DNA from: Cognaticolwellia beringensis
GTDB taxonomy: Bacteria; Pseudomonadota; Gammaproteobacteria; Enterobacterales; Alteromonadaceae
Direction: 5' to 3'
NCBI RefSeq assembly: GCF_002076895.1
Contig: NZ_CP020465.1
Coordinates: 186,001-250,000 of the forward strand
DNA: 64,000 nt
Translations under genes and position numbers: made by a program
In this document: piece by piece, positions 1 to 8,990 of the stretch
Layout: each line of letters starts with the position of its first letter
How positions within the stretch are numbered: position 1 is the first letter of the stretch
The notes under the pieces: model-generated
Seen by the model: only the letters and a program-made list of their open reading frames with translations
Told to the model about the DNA's origin: nothing
The model's database searches: none

Positions 1-713
1 ACTCAGGATTAAGCTCACTTATTGCCGGTCGCTTCCAAACAACGGGCAATAAAAAAGCGGTGGTCTTTATTCATGATAAAAATAGAGCTGACAATACATT
101 TGAAAAAGTATTTGTTGCTCAATTACCTGACGAAAAAACACCAAACGCAAGTGTTATAGATTCTAGCTTAGTTTATGCCGCAACAGGACAAGTGGTTGAA
201 GAGGAAACTGGCTTACAACGCTTGATATTGTCGGCAGGTACACGTTATCAAAATGACATAAAAAATAAAGAATTTCGCCAAGTTGCTTTTGATAAATATT
301 ATATTCAAATTCAAGATCAAAAAGTGGCGCACAAACGACGTAAACTCAGTGCTATTCCAACTTCAGAACTTTATCAAGATCAAACACCCGAAACGAGCGC
401 CGAAAGCCAATGGCGAATCGCCTTCCCATTAGCCTGTATTATTATGACTTTGGTGGCAGTGCCGCTGAGTGTAGTTAATCCGCGCCAAGGTAAATTTGGT
501 AAAATGTTACCGGCGCTATTACTGTTTTTAAGTTACTTCTTGTTACTGACAGCGGTTCGTTCCGGCATAGAAAAAGGCTCTGTTCCGCAATATATTGGTT
601 TGTGGCCCGTGCACTTTGTTGTGCTGGTGTTGGGATTTAGTTTGTTGGTGAAAGGAAGAACGAGTGGCCGGAAGTTTAAAGCAAAAATAGCGATAAATAA
701 GGGTGCTGCATAA
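1..713 (+). CDS. lptF: LptF, LPS export ABC permease (5' truncated)
   Basis: This is the C-terminal part of LptF, one of the two inner-membrane permease subunits of the LptB2FG transporter that pulls lipopolysaccharide out of the inner membrane. The frame is open from base 3 to the window edge, so the gene starts outside; an internal GTG near base 60 is not the start. Visible are the end of the periplasmic beta-jellyroll domain and then the last membrane segments, including the family hallmark VPLSVVNPRQGK just after a transmembrane helix, as in E. coli LptF. The stop codon shares its last A with the ATG of lptG (TAATG), so the two are almost certainly translationally coupled. Identification is confident because of the motif and the partner gene. 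Confidence 0.95.
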   Translation, partial: SGLSSLIAGRFQTTGNKKAVVFIHDKNRADNTFEKVFVAQLPDEKTPNASVIDSSLVYAATGQVVEEETGLQRLILSAGTRYQNDIKNKEFRQVAFDKYYIQIQDQKVAHKRRKLSAIPTSELYQDQTPETSAESQWRIAFPLACIIMTLVAVPLSVVNPRQGKFGKMLPALLLFLSYFLLLTAVRSGIEKGSVPQYIGLWPVHFVVLVLGFSLLVKGRTSGRKFKAKIAINKGAA

Positions 714-1780
714 TGCGTATTCTAGATATGTACATAGGTCGCATTATTGCCTCGACGACTTTTCTCACCTTGGCAGTATTTGTCAGTTTGAGCGGTATCA
801 TTAAATTTGTTGAACAAATGAAGTCAGTCGGCAAAGGTAATTACGATTTAGCTCATGCTGCGCTTTATGTGCTTTATGCTATTCCGCAAGATGTTTCGTT
901 ATTTTTCCCCATGTCAGCGTTAATCGGCGGCCTAATTGGCATGGGTATGATGGCAAGTAGTAGCGAACTGATTGTTATGCAAGCAGCAGGACTTTCTCGC
1001 CTCGATATTATTAAATCAGTCATGAAATCAGCCTTGCTGTTGATTGTAGTCAGTATGGCCGTTGGTGAATGGCTTGCGCCTCAAGGTGAGGCTGCAGCGC
1101 GACAAGTGCGTGCTCAGGCTATATCAGGTGGTAGTTTAATTTCATCGTCGGGAGGTACTTGGGCGAAAGATGGCGATTACTTTGTTCATATTGGTGAAGT
1201 ACAAGATCAAGGCTCTTTAAAAGATATTCAAATATATCGTTTTAATGAACAGCTTAAGCTATCAAGTTGGGTGTCGGCCAGCAGCGCAGTTTATCAAAAA
1301 AATGCTTGGCAACTACGCGATGTCACTGAAACGAAGATCAGTGCGACAGAAATTACTAAAGAAAGCCAAGATATCATGTCTTGGAGCTCAACGTTAACCC
1401 CTGACAAATTAGGTGTTGTAACGGTAAAACCAGAGTCATTATCACTTAGAGGCTTAAGTGATTATTTAGATTACTTAGATGCCAATAAGCAAGATAAGAG
1501 TCGATATTTGTTAGCATTTTGGCGTAAAATAGCACAACCTATTACGTTGGCTGTTATGCTTTTAGTGGCGCTATCTTTTATCTTTGGTCCATTGCGCTCA
1601 GTTTCTATGGGCGCCAGAATTATGATGGGTGTGGCAACAGGGATTTTATTCTTTATTGTTAACGAAGTGCTGGGATCGCTCAGTTTGGTTTATCAACTCC
1701 CCGCCATTTTTGGTGCGTTTATGCCTAGCATTATTTTTGTCAGTATTGCTTTGTATTTAATGAATAGACGCGCAAGTTAG
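713..1780 (+). CDS. lptG: LptG, LPS export ABC permease
   Basis: A 355-residue protein with the LptG plan: an N-terminal helix (MRILDMYIGRII), two more membrane helices by about residue 120, a periplasmic beta-rich domain over about 125-265, and three C-terminal helices. It pairs with LptF to form the membrane part of the LPS extractor; the ATPase LptB is not in the window. The start overlaps the lptF stop by one base. The length matches the family (about 355-360). An 18-bp perfect hairpin lies 25 bases after the stop and probably ends the unit. Confidence 0.96.
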   Translation: MRILDMYIGRIIASTTFLTLAVFVSLSGIIKFVEQMKSVGKGNYDLAHAALYVLYAIPQDVSLFFPMSALIGGLIGMGMMASSSELIVMQAAGLSRLDIIKSVMKSALLLIVVSMAVGEWLAPQGEAAARQVRAQAISGGSLISSSGGTWAKDGDYFVHIGEVQDQGSLKDIQIYRFNEQLKLSSWVSASSAVYQKNAWQLRDVTETKISATEITKESQDIMSWSSTLTPDKLGVVTVKPESLSLRGLSDYLDYLDANKQDKSRYLLAFWRKIAQPITLAVMLLVALSFIFGPLRSVSMGARIMMGVATGILFFIVNEVLGSLSLVYQLPAIFGAFMPSIIFVSIALYLMNRRAS

Positions 1781-1805
1781 CGTGATTAAACAATTTAAAT
1801 AGTTA

Positions 1806-1845
1806 AACCCAAAGATGAATACCACGCGGTATTCATCTTTGGGTT
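1806..1845. terminator. Long perfect hairpin between convergent genes
   Basis: An 18-bp perfect inverted repeat (arms 1806-1823 and 1828-1845) with a 4-base loop ACGC lies between lptG and the convergent RDD gene. It is well placed for a bidirectional terminator, but no T-run follows on either strand, so classic intrinsic termination is uncertain; it could instead stabilise 3' ends. Confidence 0.5.
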
Positions 1846-1869
1846 ACAGTATTAAATTAGTTAGAAGAG

Positions 1870-2376
1870 TTAAAGCCTGCCACGATTTGCCTCAAGGGTT
1901 AACAGCACCACCTCAGTATTCGTAAGCCTGTCTTGAAGGCTTAATTTATTTTTTCTATCAACTAATACGGTAAAATTACCCAAGCCGAATAATGTTGGCA
2001 ATAAGCGTTTTAAAGCCGTAGTTTTAGAGATTAAGCTACCGTCTTGATTTTGCACTTTTAAACGCCAGGCTTTCATTCCTAATGTTTGGCCACTTTTAGA
2101 CCAAAACCAGATAAAAAACATTGATACCCAGCCTAGTTTCCAAAGCTCATTTGGCCAAAGCAACCACGAAGTATTTCTGATGGTATCACTTAAGTGCTGA
2201 TAGCCTTGCAAATCAAAAAGTCCAAAATGAACCATTAGTGAAATAATTAAAAATGAAGCTGCGCCTGCGGTCATATAAACAGCAACCGCGATTAAAGCGT
2301 CATAAAGCCATGAAGCCAAACGACGTCGAAAGCCAGCACGCGGAAAAGATGAACTAGAAGTTAATGACATAGCCAT
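1870..2376 (-). CDS. RDD family membrane protein
   Basis: A 168-residue integral membrane protein of the RDD family. The hallmark region GFRRRLASWLYDALI (about residues 15-29) holds the conserved Arg/Asp pattern at the first membrane helix. Further hydrophobic segments lie at about 30-50 and 85-100, followed by SGQTLGMKAWRLKV, another typical RDD stretch. RDD proteins are poorly understood; some have been linked to ion or proton exchange, so no substrate is assigned. It is convergent with lptG, a common neighbourhood in Shewanella and Colwellia-like genomes. Confidence 0.85.
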   Translation of the reverse strand: MAMSLTSSSSFPRAGFRRRLASWLYDALIAVAVYMTAGAASFLIISLMVHFGLFDLQGYQHLSDTIRNTSWLLWPNELWKLGWVSMFFIWFWSKSGQTLGMKAWRLKVQNQDGSLISKTTALKRLLPTLFGLGNFTVLVDRKNKLSLQDRLTNTEVVLLTLEANRGRL

Positions 2377-2512
2377 ATCAATAGAAAAATTTGCGCTAGT
2401 TTAGCAAAAGGCATATAAAAGTATAAGTAAGAGTGTAATATTTAATTTGCAGCGATACTTAGCGTAGTTAATGAAATATTAAATTTAAGAATTTAAAGTA
2501 GGTTTTTTAATA

Positions 2513-2923
2513 ATGACCCTTTTTGCACCACACGGCACGTTGGCAATAACAATAGAAGACAATATAATCTTGATTGATGCACAAGGACCGTGGAATATTA
2601 ACTACATAGATAATTTGCATCAGCAATTACTTTTGGCTGTAACTCAGGTTGACTATAATAACTTCGGTGCTTTATTCACCCCTAAAGGTGAAGCTATTAG
2701 TGTAGAAGCGGGTGTTGAATATCACGCTGATTTTATTCGCCAAGGCAATACTAAAGCGATTGCATTAAACCTTGCTCATTGTACTACGCCATTATTAGCT
2801 GAAAGCTTATTTAGTAAAATTTATCGCTCTGCCGGAGTCAAACATGCCTTTTTTGATAATGCATTTGATGCCAGACATTGGTTGGAAAAAGAGCTAGCGG
2901 CTTCAGCTATTGTCGCATCATGA
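2513..2923 (+). CDS. SpoIIAA/STAS-like protein of unknown function
   Basis: A 136-residue soluble protein with no signal peptide or membrane segment. The pattern of an N-terminal beta-strand pair, a WxINYIDNLHQQLL helix, and a C-terminal AFFDNAFDARHWLEKEL helix resembles SpoIIAA-like (STAS-fold) proteins, which often end in an 'A..WL' motif. No phosphorylatable serine motif of true anti-anti-sigma factors was recognised. The assignment is fold-level only. It is a single gene between an RDD gene and a tRNA gene. Confidence 0.55.
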   Translation: MTLFAPHGTLAITIEDNIILIDAQGPWNINYIDNLHQQLLLAVTQVDYNNFGALFTPKGEAISVEAGVEYHADFIRQGNTKAIALNLAHCTTPLLAESLFSKIYRSAGVKHAFFDNAFDARHWLEKELAASAIVAS

Positions 2924-2963
2924 ACAAATAAACAGCACTCAAGCGAGAATAGAAGAAAAACTA

Positions 2964-2991
2964 TTGCCAACAGAGTAATTTTTCGTATAAT
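2964..2991 (+). promoter_or_regulatory. Candidate sigma-70 promoter
   Basis: A TTGCCA box (2964-2969) and a perfect TATAAT (2986-2991) are separated by 16 bases. The nearest downstream gene in the same direction is tRNA-Leu at 3199, which would give a leader of about 200 bases. No coding sequence was found in between. Confidence 0.45.
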
Positions 2992-3198
2992 GCCTGCCTC
3001 TTCAAGAATGTTTTATATTTTGAAGGTATAATTATTTTACATCCTAAAGTAGAAACACGATTTATTTAGTTTGCAAAGTATAGCGGCGGTAATGTGTCGT
3101 TGTTTAGTAAGATAGTTAGAAAAATAGTTTATAAAGAAATCAGTTTTTAAAGTAAAAAATGACTTCTTTGCAAATTGCAAAACGGGCGTAAAGCCTTT

Positions 3199-3283
3199 GC
3201 CAGCGTGATGAAATTGGTATACATGGGGGATTCAAAATCCCCTGTCGAAAGACGTGTCGGTTCGAGTCCGACCGCTGGTACCA
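3199..3283 (+). tRNA. tRNA-Leu(CAA)
   Basis: An 85-base class II tRNA with encoded CCA. The acceptor arm GCCAGCG pairs with CGCTGGT (the first pair is G-U), the anticodon loop TTCAAAA is closed by a GGGGA/TCCCC stem and gives anticodon CAA (codon UUG), the variable arm is long as in leucine tRNAs, and the T-loop is GGTTCGAGTCC. It closely resembles the E. coli tRNA-Leu(CAA) layout. Confidence 0.97.
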
Positions 3284-3291
3284 TCATTTAT

Positions 3292-3324
3292 AAAACCCTG
3301 ATTCGAAAGAGTTGGGGTTTTTTT
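3292..3324 (+). terminator. Intrinsic terminator of tRNA-Leu
   Basis: A 13-bp stem (some G-U pairs; arms 3292-3304 and 3309-3321) capped by a GAAA tetraloop, with a T-run to 3324, starts nine bases after the tRNA. Confidence 0.88.
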
Positions 3325-3409
3325 ATGTCTGAAAGATTATATTAAAATAGTTAATTCATGATCCGCTATAATACGCGTGTTTATCAAATGATATTAAAAA
3401 GGCTTTTAC

Positions 3410-3688
3410 ATGGCAGCTTCAGCGCACGCACTTCACATCTTGGTTAAGCACAAAGAAATTGCAGAAGATATTATTAAGCAGTTGGGTAAAGGAGCGAAGT
3501 TTCAAACCTTGGCTAAAAAGTATTCGACATGTCCGTCGGGTAAAAAGGGCGGCGATTTAGGTGAATTTAAACGAGGTCAAATGGTACCTCAGTTTGATAA
3601 AGTCGCCTTTAGTGGCGCTATATTAGAGCCCCACTTAGTTAAAACTAAATTTGGTTGGCATGTCATTAAAGTGCTTTATCGGACTTAA
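3410..3688 (+). CDS. ppiC: PpiC, parvulin peptidyl-prolyl isomerase
   Basis: A 92-residue stand-alone parvulin domain, the size of E. coli PpiC (93 residues). It has [11 protein letters not shown] at the start, [23 protein letters not shown] in the middle and [11 protein letters not shown] at the end, all standard parvulin motifs including the two active-site histidines. There is no signal peptide, so it acts in the cytoplasm, isomerising proline bonds during folding. The gene appears monocistronic. Confidence 0.95.
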   Translation: MAASAHALHILVKHKEIAEDIIKQLGKGAKFQTLAKKYSTCPSGKKGGDLGEFKRGQMVPQFDKVAFSGAILEPHLVKTKFGWHVIKVLYRT

Positions 3689-3880
3689 TTTACAACTAGT
3701 GTTTATTTGAATACAATTTATTTTCAAAAGTCATCTGCCGCAAGGTGAGTCGGTTCGAGTTAGTCTTTCAGTGCCAATTTAGAAGCCCTGTTCTTACTCT
3801 AACGTATTTTTTTCCGACTAACTGTACATTATAATGATGAATTTCCTAGATTATTTATAGTGAAATGTAACAGCCAACTT

Positions 3881-3908
3881 ATACCAAGTTGATTAATCAA
3901 ATTGGTAT
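3881..3908. repeat. Dispersed 28-bp near-palindrome, copy 1
   Basis: A near-perfect palindrome beginning ATACCAAGTTGATTAAT, with one mismatched pair between the arms. An identical 28-bp copy lies at 8737-8764 and a shortened inverse copy at 29094-29115. All three are intergenic. Confidence 0.8.
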
Positions 3909-3987
3909 TAAATAAACTTACGTGTGATTATTCACATGTCATGAAGAACATTTTATTATACTACGCATATTTTATTTAGAGACTTCT

Positions 3988-4362
3988 ATGTTTAGAGCAA
4001 TTTCAAGAGTGTTACTTATAGCGCTGATATTTGTTGCCTTTGTTGGGCAAGCAATAACCTTTAATACCTCTATGTCTTGCGAAACTTCAGTAGATTCTCT
4101 TTCTCCCAACTTCAGTGAACTTGTAAAACATTACGACTTAAGCACAATAAATACAGATAACTCAGAAGATTGTTGTGGTATTGAATGTTGTGATGTTGGT
4201 TGTACTTGTATTGCCAATGCCTGTTCATCGTTTGCATATTTTAATATTGAAATCGTTTCAACTAAAGCAACCGCTTTAAGTGAAACTTTATTTATCCAAC
4301 AGTCTGAGCAACCTAAATCTATCTCCACTTTGCTTTATCGCCCTCCCATTTTTATCTCATAA
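3988..4362 (+). CDS. Small Cys-rich exported protein upstream of TonB receptor
   Basis: A 124-residue protein with an N-terminal signal-like helix (MFRAISRVLLIALIFVAFVGQAITF). The mature part has a dense cysteine cluster around residues 62-79 (CCGIECC followed by CxC and a later Cys), suited to metal binding or disulphides. I do not recognise a family. It lies 96 bases upstream of a TonB receptor whose N-terminus is His-rich, in the same direction, so a role as a periplasmic metal-handling partner is a reasonable inference and not more than that. The C-terminal part (SISTLLYRPPIFIS) resembles the ends of small metal-locus proteins such as DUF2946 members. Confidence 0.6.
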   Translation: MFRAISRVLLIALIFVAFVGQAITFNTSMSCETSVDSLSPNFSELVKHYDLSTINTDNSEDCCGIECCDVGCTCIANACSSFAYFNIEIVSTKATALSETLFIQQSEQPKSISTLLYRPPIFIS

Positions 4363-4458
4363 GCACTTAGTACGCCCTAAATTGCGTACAACGTAAAACT
4401 TATCAAATTAATGAGCACTATTGTGTTGAATTATTACCAAGTGACACCTGAGGTAAAA

Positions 4459-6468
4459 ATGTTTAAAAAATCGATGAAAATGGCAGTAGCAATACTGTTA
4501 ATACCAGCATTTGCATACGCGAATGAAGATATACAAGATCAAAAGAATGGACATGCTCATCATGAGGAGCAAGAGCATCATGAACATAGCGATAGTAGTA
4601 TTGAAAGAATTCAAGTAAGAGCTTCTCGTTTAGGTCGTATTGTCACTGAATCGGCAACACGAACCGAAATTATTAACGGCGAAGAGATACAAGAAAAAGC
4701 GCTAATGCGGCCCGGAAATATCTCTATGTTAGTGGCTGAAACGGGCGGTGTTAGAGTACAAACTACCTCGCCTGCGCTAGGCAGTGCCAACATTAGGCTG
4801 CAAGGAATGTATGGGCGCTATACACAACTCCTAAGTGATGGCTTACCTTTATACGGTGGTCAAACAGCTTCCATTGGCCTGTTGCAAATACCACCTACAG
4901 ACCTAGCAAATGTAGAGATAATTAAAGGCTCTGCTTCATCTCTTTATGGTGGCTCTGCACTTGGTGGGGTAATCAATCTTATTTCTCGAACTCCCTCTGA
5001 TGTTTATGAAGGAGAAGTGTTGGTCAACGTTACCTCTAAAAACGGTCAAGATATAACGTCGTACTTTGCCACTCCTTTAACTAGTGACTCAAGCGCATCA
5101 ATTACGACTGGAGTTCATCGCCAAAAAGAGCAAGATTTAGATGACGATGGCTGGATCGACCTGGCGGGCTACAAAAGGGGCAGTGTACGCCCTCGTTTAT
5201 ATTGGCAAAACGACGATGGAGCGAATCTTTACGTTACATTGGGGGCAATGAAAGAGCAAAGGAATGGCGGCACTTTAGCTGACGCTACTGTGCCTGATGG
5301 TAATGAGTTTCCTCAAACACAGGATACTCTTCGAACCGATATTGGCTTTATTTATGACCAACCTTTAGGGGAAGTTCTGAATATAAATGTGCGTGGCTCA
5401 GCAATGAATCAAGATCACGAGCATGAATTTGGTACTGTCCTCGAGGGTGATAGCCACGAAAGTTACCTAATGGAGTCTAGCATATCAGGGTATTCTGATA
5501 AAACGGCTTGGCTAGTCGGGTTGGCACTTCAATCTGAAAAGTTCGAATCTGATACCTTTCCTGAATTTAATTATACGTATCGAGTGCCAGGGCTATTTTC
5601 GCAACTTGATTATGAAGCAAGCGATGATACCTCCATCTCTCTTAGTGCTCGTTCTGACAAGCATAGCGAATACGGTACGCAAGTAAGTCCTCGTATTTCA
5701 TTGTTATATAGTCCAGAAAGCTGGTCGATTAGGGCGGCATATGGAAAAGGCTTTTTCGCGCCAAGCCCATTTATTGAAGACATTGATGAAGCCGGGTTAT
5801 CTCGCCTTGAACCGTTAGAAGACCTTGATGAGGAAAGAGCATCTACAGCTTCAATAGACTTTAGTTATGTTGCGGGCAGTTTAGAAACCAGCTTGACATT
5901 ATTTGCCTCAGAAATCGAAAACGTTACTGAATTAGAAGTAATAGATGGTGTTAATGAATATTCGGGCAAACAAGTTCGCATTATCAATGCCGCTGGTGAA
6001 AGCGAAATTAGCGGGGCTGAATTATTACTACGCTATCGCTGGCGAGATATTAAATTTACGGGTAGCTACTTATATACCGACGCGACTAAAGAAGGAGACT
6101 CTGGCCTTGGCCGGGCCCCCTTAACGCTAACGCCGCAACATTCTGCTGGCCTTATAGTTATGTGGGAAGAACACGGTAGTCATTTGTTAGGGTTTGAAGC
6201 TTACTATACCGGAACACAGCATCTTGATAACAACCCGTATCGTGAGCGAAGCGAGCCTTATTGGCACTTAGGTCTGTTAGGTCAAATAACGCTTGGACAA
6301 ATCAGTTTATTTGTTAATGCCGAAAACTTGTTAAATGTGCGACAAACGAAGAAAGACTCTTTAGTGTTGCCTGAGCAGGCCGCTAGCGGTCGATGGACAA
6401 CAAATATTTGGTCAAGAAATGATGGTTTTACCGTTAATGCTGGTTTACGTTTTCAATTCGGCGGTTAA
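4459..6468 (+). CDS. TonB-dependent outer-membrane receptor, His-rich (metal uptake suspected)
   Basis: A 669-residue receptor. The ATG at 4459 is chosen over an upstream one at 4411 because it follows a GAGGT ribosome site and opens a clear signal peptide (MFKKSMKMAVAILLIPAFAYA). After cleavage comes a His/Glu-rich stretch (HAHHEEQEHHEHSD), then a plug domain (about residues 55-165, with VEIIKGSASSLYGGSALGGVINLI) and a 22-strand barrel ending in aromatic FQFGG. His-rich segments are typical of zinc or copper receptors such as ZnuD, so metal uptake is suspected; a siderophore or vitamin cannot be excluded. No TonB or ABC partner is nearby. The Cys-rich exported protein just upstream supports the metal idea. 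Confidence 0.85.
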   Translation: MFKKSMKMAVAILLIPAFAYANEDIQDQKNGHAHHEEQEHHEHSDSSIERIQVRASRLGRIVTESATRTEIINGEEIQEKALMRPGNISMLVAETGGVRVQTTSPALGSANIRLQGMYGRYTQLLSDGLPLYGGQTASIGLLQIPPTDLANVEIIKGSASSLYGGSALGGVINLISRTPSDVYEGEVLVNVTSKNGQDITSYFATPLTSDSSASITTGVHRQKEQDLDDDGWIDLAGYKRGSVRPRLYWQNDDGANLYVTLGAMKEQRNGGTLADATVPDGNEFPQTQDTLRTDIGFIYDQPLGEVLNINVRGSAMNQDHEHEFGTVLEGDSHESYLMESSISGYSDKTAWLVGLALQSEKFESDTFPEFNYTYRVPGLFSQLDYEASDDTSISLSARSDKHSEYGTQVSPRISLLYSPESWSIRAAYGKGFFAPSPFIEDIDEAGLSRLEPLEDLDEERASTASIDFSYVAGSLETSLTLFASEIENVTELEVIDGVNEYSGKQVRIINAAGESEISGAELLLRYRWRDIKFTGSYLYTDATKEGDSGLGRAPLTLTPQHSAGLIVMWEEHGSHLLGFEAYYTGTQHLDNNPYRERSEPYWHLGLLGQITLGQISLFVNAENLLNVRQTKKDSLVLPEQAASGRWTTNIWSRNDGFTVNAGLRFQFGG

Positions 6469-7565
6469 AGCCACAATAGATTAGGATAAAAACTTATCGG
6501 TCGGGTTATAGCTTATTAAATTATTGAGCGTTAGCACAGTTACTTATAGTTATAACCCAATTCAAAAAAATGATATTTTCTGTTGATATAAAATCATTAA
6601 CCTAGGGTATTCAGCCTATGAAAGTCCCAAAAAAGACAGAAATTATTACTGCCTAAATAGTTACTTTTTCCGACTATATAGCCATTAACATCAATGTTTT
6701 TTGGCTATTAACAATGATCAAAATACGATGACATATCTTTATTCTGATGGACAACTAAGCTACATATTTAGCCAGTCGTGGAGTCAGATTGGGATGACTT
6801 CAAAGTGCGCATTGTGGAAGTACCAGAGTCGTAGTTACTAAGGTCTGCTTCAAGCCTCAAAGCCGACTGTGGAGTTCAACCTTTAGATGTTAACTATGAT
6901 ACAAAAGTCATCGTTGATCGAATAAGAAATCAAAGTTCGCGTTATTAACATTCGAATTCACTAGCGTCGGATAAAACTCCGTTAGTATGCATATATTGAA
7001 TTTTACCACCTTGTTTTAGGCTAATTTCATGAATATAGAAATAGATAATTTAGCCTATAAATCAATGTTTTGAGTTTATAGTAAGACCAACGAATGACAT
7101 GTCAAACCAACTGATTACAAGTCAGTTGCTAGGTGGTTATCTGCGTTGAATATACTGGTCTGTAGTGATGTTGCTGTGTTGAAATACAATAATTAGCACC
7201 ACTGAACTTTAATCAATAACACTACTGAAATACTTATTTTAACTGGTTTGTATTACTCATTTTGATGATTTACATCTTATTATTGTATGAATTTAATGAT
7301 CTAATACACTTTTTCGAGTAAAACGAACATCATTTTATGTTTGCTTGAATTATGCAATTAATTTAATTGGTTGATGAGCTGTGGTGTGTCAGGTTATTTT
7401 ACAGCTAAGATGTAAATATAGGATCTTTTTTTTTATAGTGTTGAAATTATTGTGTATTATTTAATTGGCGTGTTTATTGCTTTTATAAAGCAGCAATAAG
7501 TGATGACGTTTCACTTTTAGCATTTATCTTCCAAAACGGTTGGAAGGGATTATAAGGAATATCAC
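6469..7565. other. 1.1-kb gene-poor region
   Basis: No intact gene is seen. Short open stretches that look like decayed coding sequence occur near 6780-6833 (ending ...VRIVEVPES then a stop) and near 6890-6947, but no family is recognisable. A 7-bp hairpin (7528-7546, arms CTTCCAA and TTGGAAG) lies just before the ribosome site of the next gene. The promoter of that gene must lie near the right end. Confidence 0.5.
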
Positions 7566-8210
7566 ATGAAAATTAAATTTTTAAAGGCTGCGATTGTTGG
7601 CTTAGTTTTATCTGTTAGTAGCTTTGCTCATGCTGGGTTAATCACAACAAATGGTGGTTCAGCAGTGGGTGGTTTTTCTGGTAGTGAAGTATATGGGCAA
7701 AGTTTTTTGGTCGGCATAGACAATGTACTAGATTCAGTGCAGCTGACTGGTCGTAGTACTAATGGAGTTAACCAGGGCGTAATCTATGAATTATTTAAAT
7801 GGGATGGTGCTTTGAATCGAGTTGTAAATGGTTCATTATTTACCACTAGTGGCAACTTGATTGCATCGAACAGCCTATTAGACATCAATATAATGACAGG
7901 TGGTTGGGAGTTAATAACAGGTCAAAAGTATATTTTTTCTATGCGTCACGATGATGCAAATGGATCTGGAAATTGGGGATTTGGAGCTTCTGGCACAAAC
8001 GATTATATTGACGGTGGATTCAATTATTCACAGATAACAAGTAACAGATATTTAAATAATAGTTGGACCGCCAATTTTGGTGGGGTTAGCAGAGATTTGC
8101 ATATACAAATGAATTTCAGCGCCAGCTCAGTCCCAGAACCATCTACACTTGCTATTTTTGCATTAGGGATGATTGGCTTAGCATCACGTCGATTTAAGAA
8201 GCAATCTTAA
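7566..8210 (+). CDS. PEP-CTERM domain exported protein
   Basis: A 214-residue secreted protein with a signal peptide (cleavage after SSFAHA) and a C-terminal PEP-CTERM sorting signal: VPEPSTL at about residue 189, a hydrophobic helix, and the basic tail RRFKKQS. Such proteins are processed by an exosortase (EpsH/XrtA) and linked with exopolysaccharide; no exosortase gene is in this window. The middle is Gly/Ser/Asn-rich and beta-strand-like, similar to other surface PEP-CTERM proteins, with no catalytic motif. AAGGA (7554-7558) serves as ribosome site. The gene is isolated in gene-poor DNA on both sides. Confidence 0.88.
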   Translation: MKIKFLKAAIVGLVLSVSSFAHAGLITTNGGSAVGGFSGSEVYGQSFLVGIDNVLDSVQLTGRSTNGVNQGVIYELFKWDGALNRVVNGSLFTTSGNLIASNSLLDINIMTGGWELITGQKYIFSMRHDDANGSGNWGFGASGTNDYIDGGFNYSQITSNRYLNNSWTANFGGVSRDLHIQMNFSASSVPEPSTLAIFALGMIGLASRRFKKQS

Positions 8211-8581
8211 TTCTACTGATTGCCTATCAAATTAATTATCGATGATGGTATGCCTGAATAAACCCATGTAACCCAATGTTGTCGATAATCATCAAGAAGC
8301 ATCTTCCAATTAGGTCGGTGTTTTTTTTGCTCATAAAGCTGCGTTATTCGACTAAGATGGATTTGTAATGCCAGCTATAAATCCTAAACTTGCCACAGAA
8401 AACCTCAAATCCCTGCTTTTTCTTATGACTGCAATGTGGCATTAGTTATCCTTAAAATATCAGTTCCCAACGACTGCAATGAGTTTAACCTGGCCCACAA
8501 ATAAGCATTAAACTTTGATTAGCGTTACCCTAAAAATGAACATAGTTTAACAAAGACTAATGTTAGCGAACGGTGGTTTCG

Positions 8582-8779
8582 ATGATTACAAAAGCCGAGG
8601 CCGAATTATTGCAACAAGTTCTGTAGAACAGTAGGTGCGAAACATGTTGCATTGGTAGGGGCTTCCCCGGCGCCAATTCAAACGGTATTGCCTAATCATG
8701 CAGCTTTTGATTTAAGTAAAGTCAACTTAATGAATTATACCAAGTTGATTAATCAAATTGGTATTAGTACTGTTTATTA
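8582..8779 (+). pseudogene. Frameshifted gene remnant, family unknown
   Basis: An ATG-led stretch reads MITKAEAELLQQVL and then stops; a different frame picks up directly with GAKHVALVGASPAPIQTVL followed by PNHAAFDLSKVN, and runs through the dispersed palindrome to a stop at 8779. The two parts read like one protein interrupted by a frameshift. I could not name the family, so this is a tentative call. Confidence 0.35.
8737..8764. repeat. Dispersed 28-bp near-palindrome, copy 2
   Basis: Identical over all 28 bases to the copy at 3881-3908, including the single mismatched arm position, and in the same orientation. Confidence 0.8.
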
Positions 8780-8923
8780 AAGCATAGAGTTTGTTTTATT
8801 GATTTCAAAACCAGCGAAAAATTACGAGTATTTATTAACAGGTAAAGTGTCGGTTTGCTATATCCGCTCCACTTCAAGGTGTAGGTTTCAGCTAGTTGAG
8901 AAAAGGTTAGGTACACAGGTTAA

Positions 8924-8938
8924 TTGTTCTAGACTGAA
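8924..8938. repeat. 15-bp repeat TTGTTCTAGACTGAA, copy 1
   Basis: Exactly repeated at 29015-29029. Similarity extends weakly on both sides (GTACA upstream, TAAG downstream), giving an imperfect repeat of about 36 bases. Both copies lie within about 200 bases of a dispersed-palindrome copy. Confidence 0.55.
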
Positions 8939-8990
8939 CCTAAGTACCTACAATGCAAGTAAATAAGCGATAACTGACTTATTTTAATGG

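Larger units (their letters stand above)
8211..8990. other. 780-bp gene-poor region with decayed coding sequence
   Basis: Holds a likely gene remnant (8582-8779, listed separately), a copy of the dispersed palindrome and a 15-bp repeat shared with 29015-29029. Nothing else was recognised. Confidence 0.5.

Noticed and set aside
60..713. A GTG at base 60 as the start of the first gene
   Set aside because: The frame is open to the left edge and LptF proteins have about 150 more residues upstream, so this codon is internal.
6780..6947. A named pseudogene in the 6.8-kb region
   Set aside because: Short open stretches look coding-like, but no family could be recognised and the frames are too short to call.
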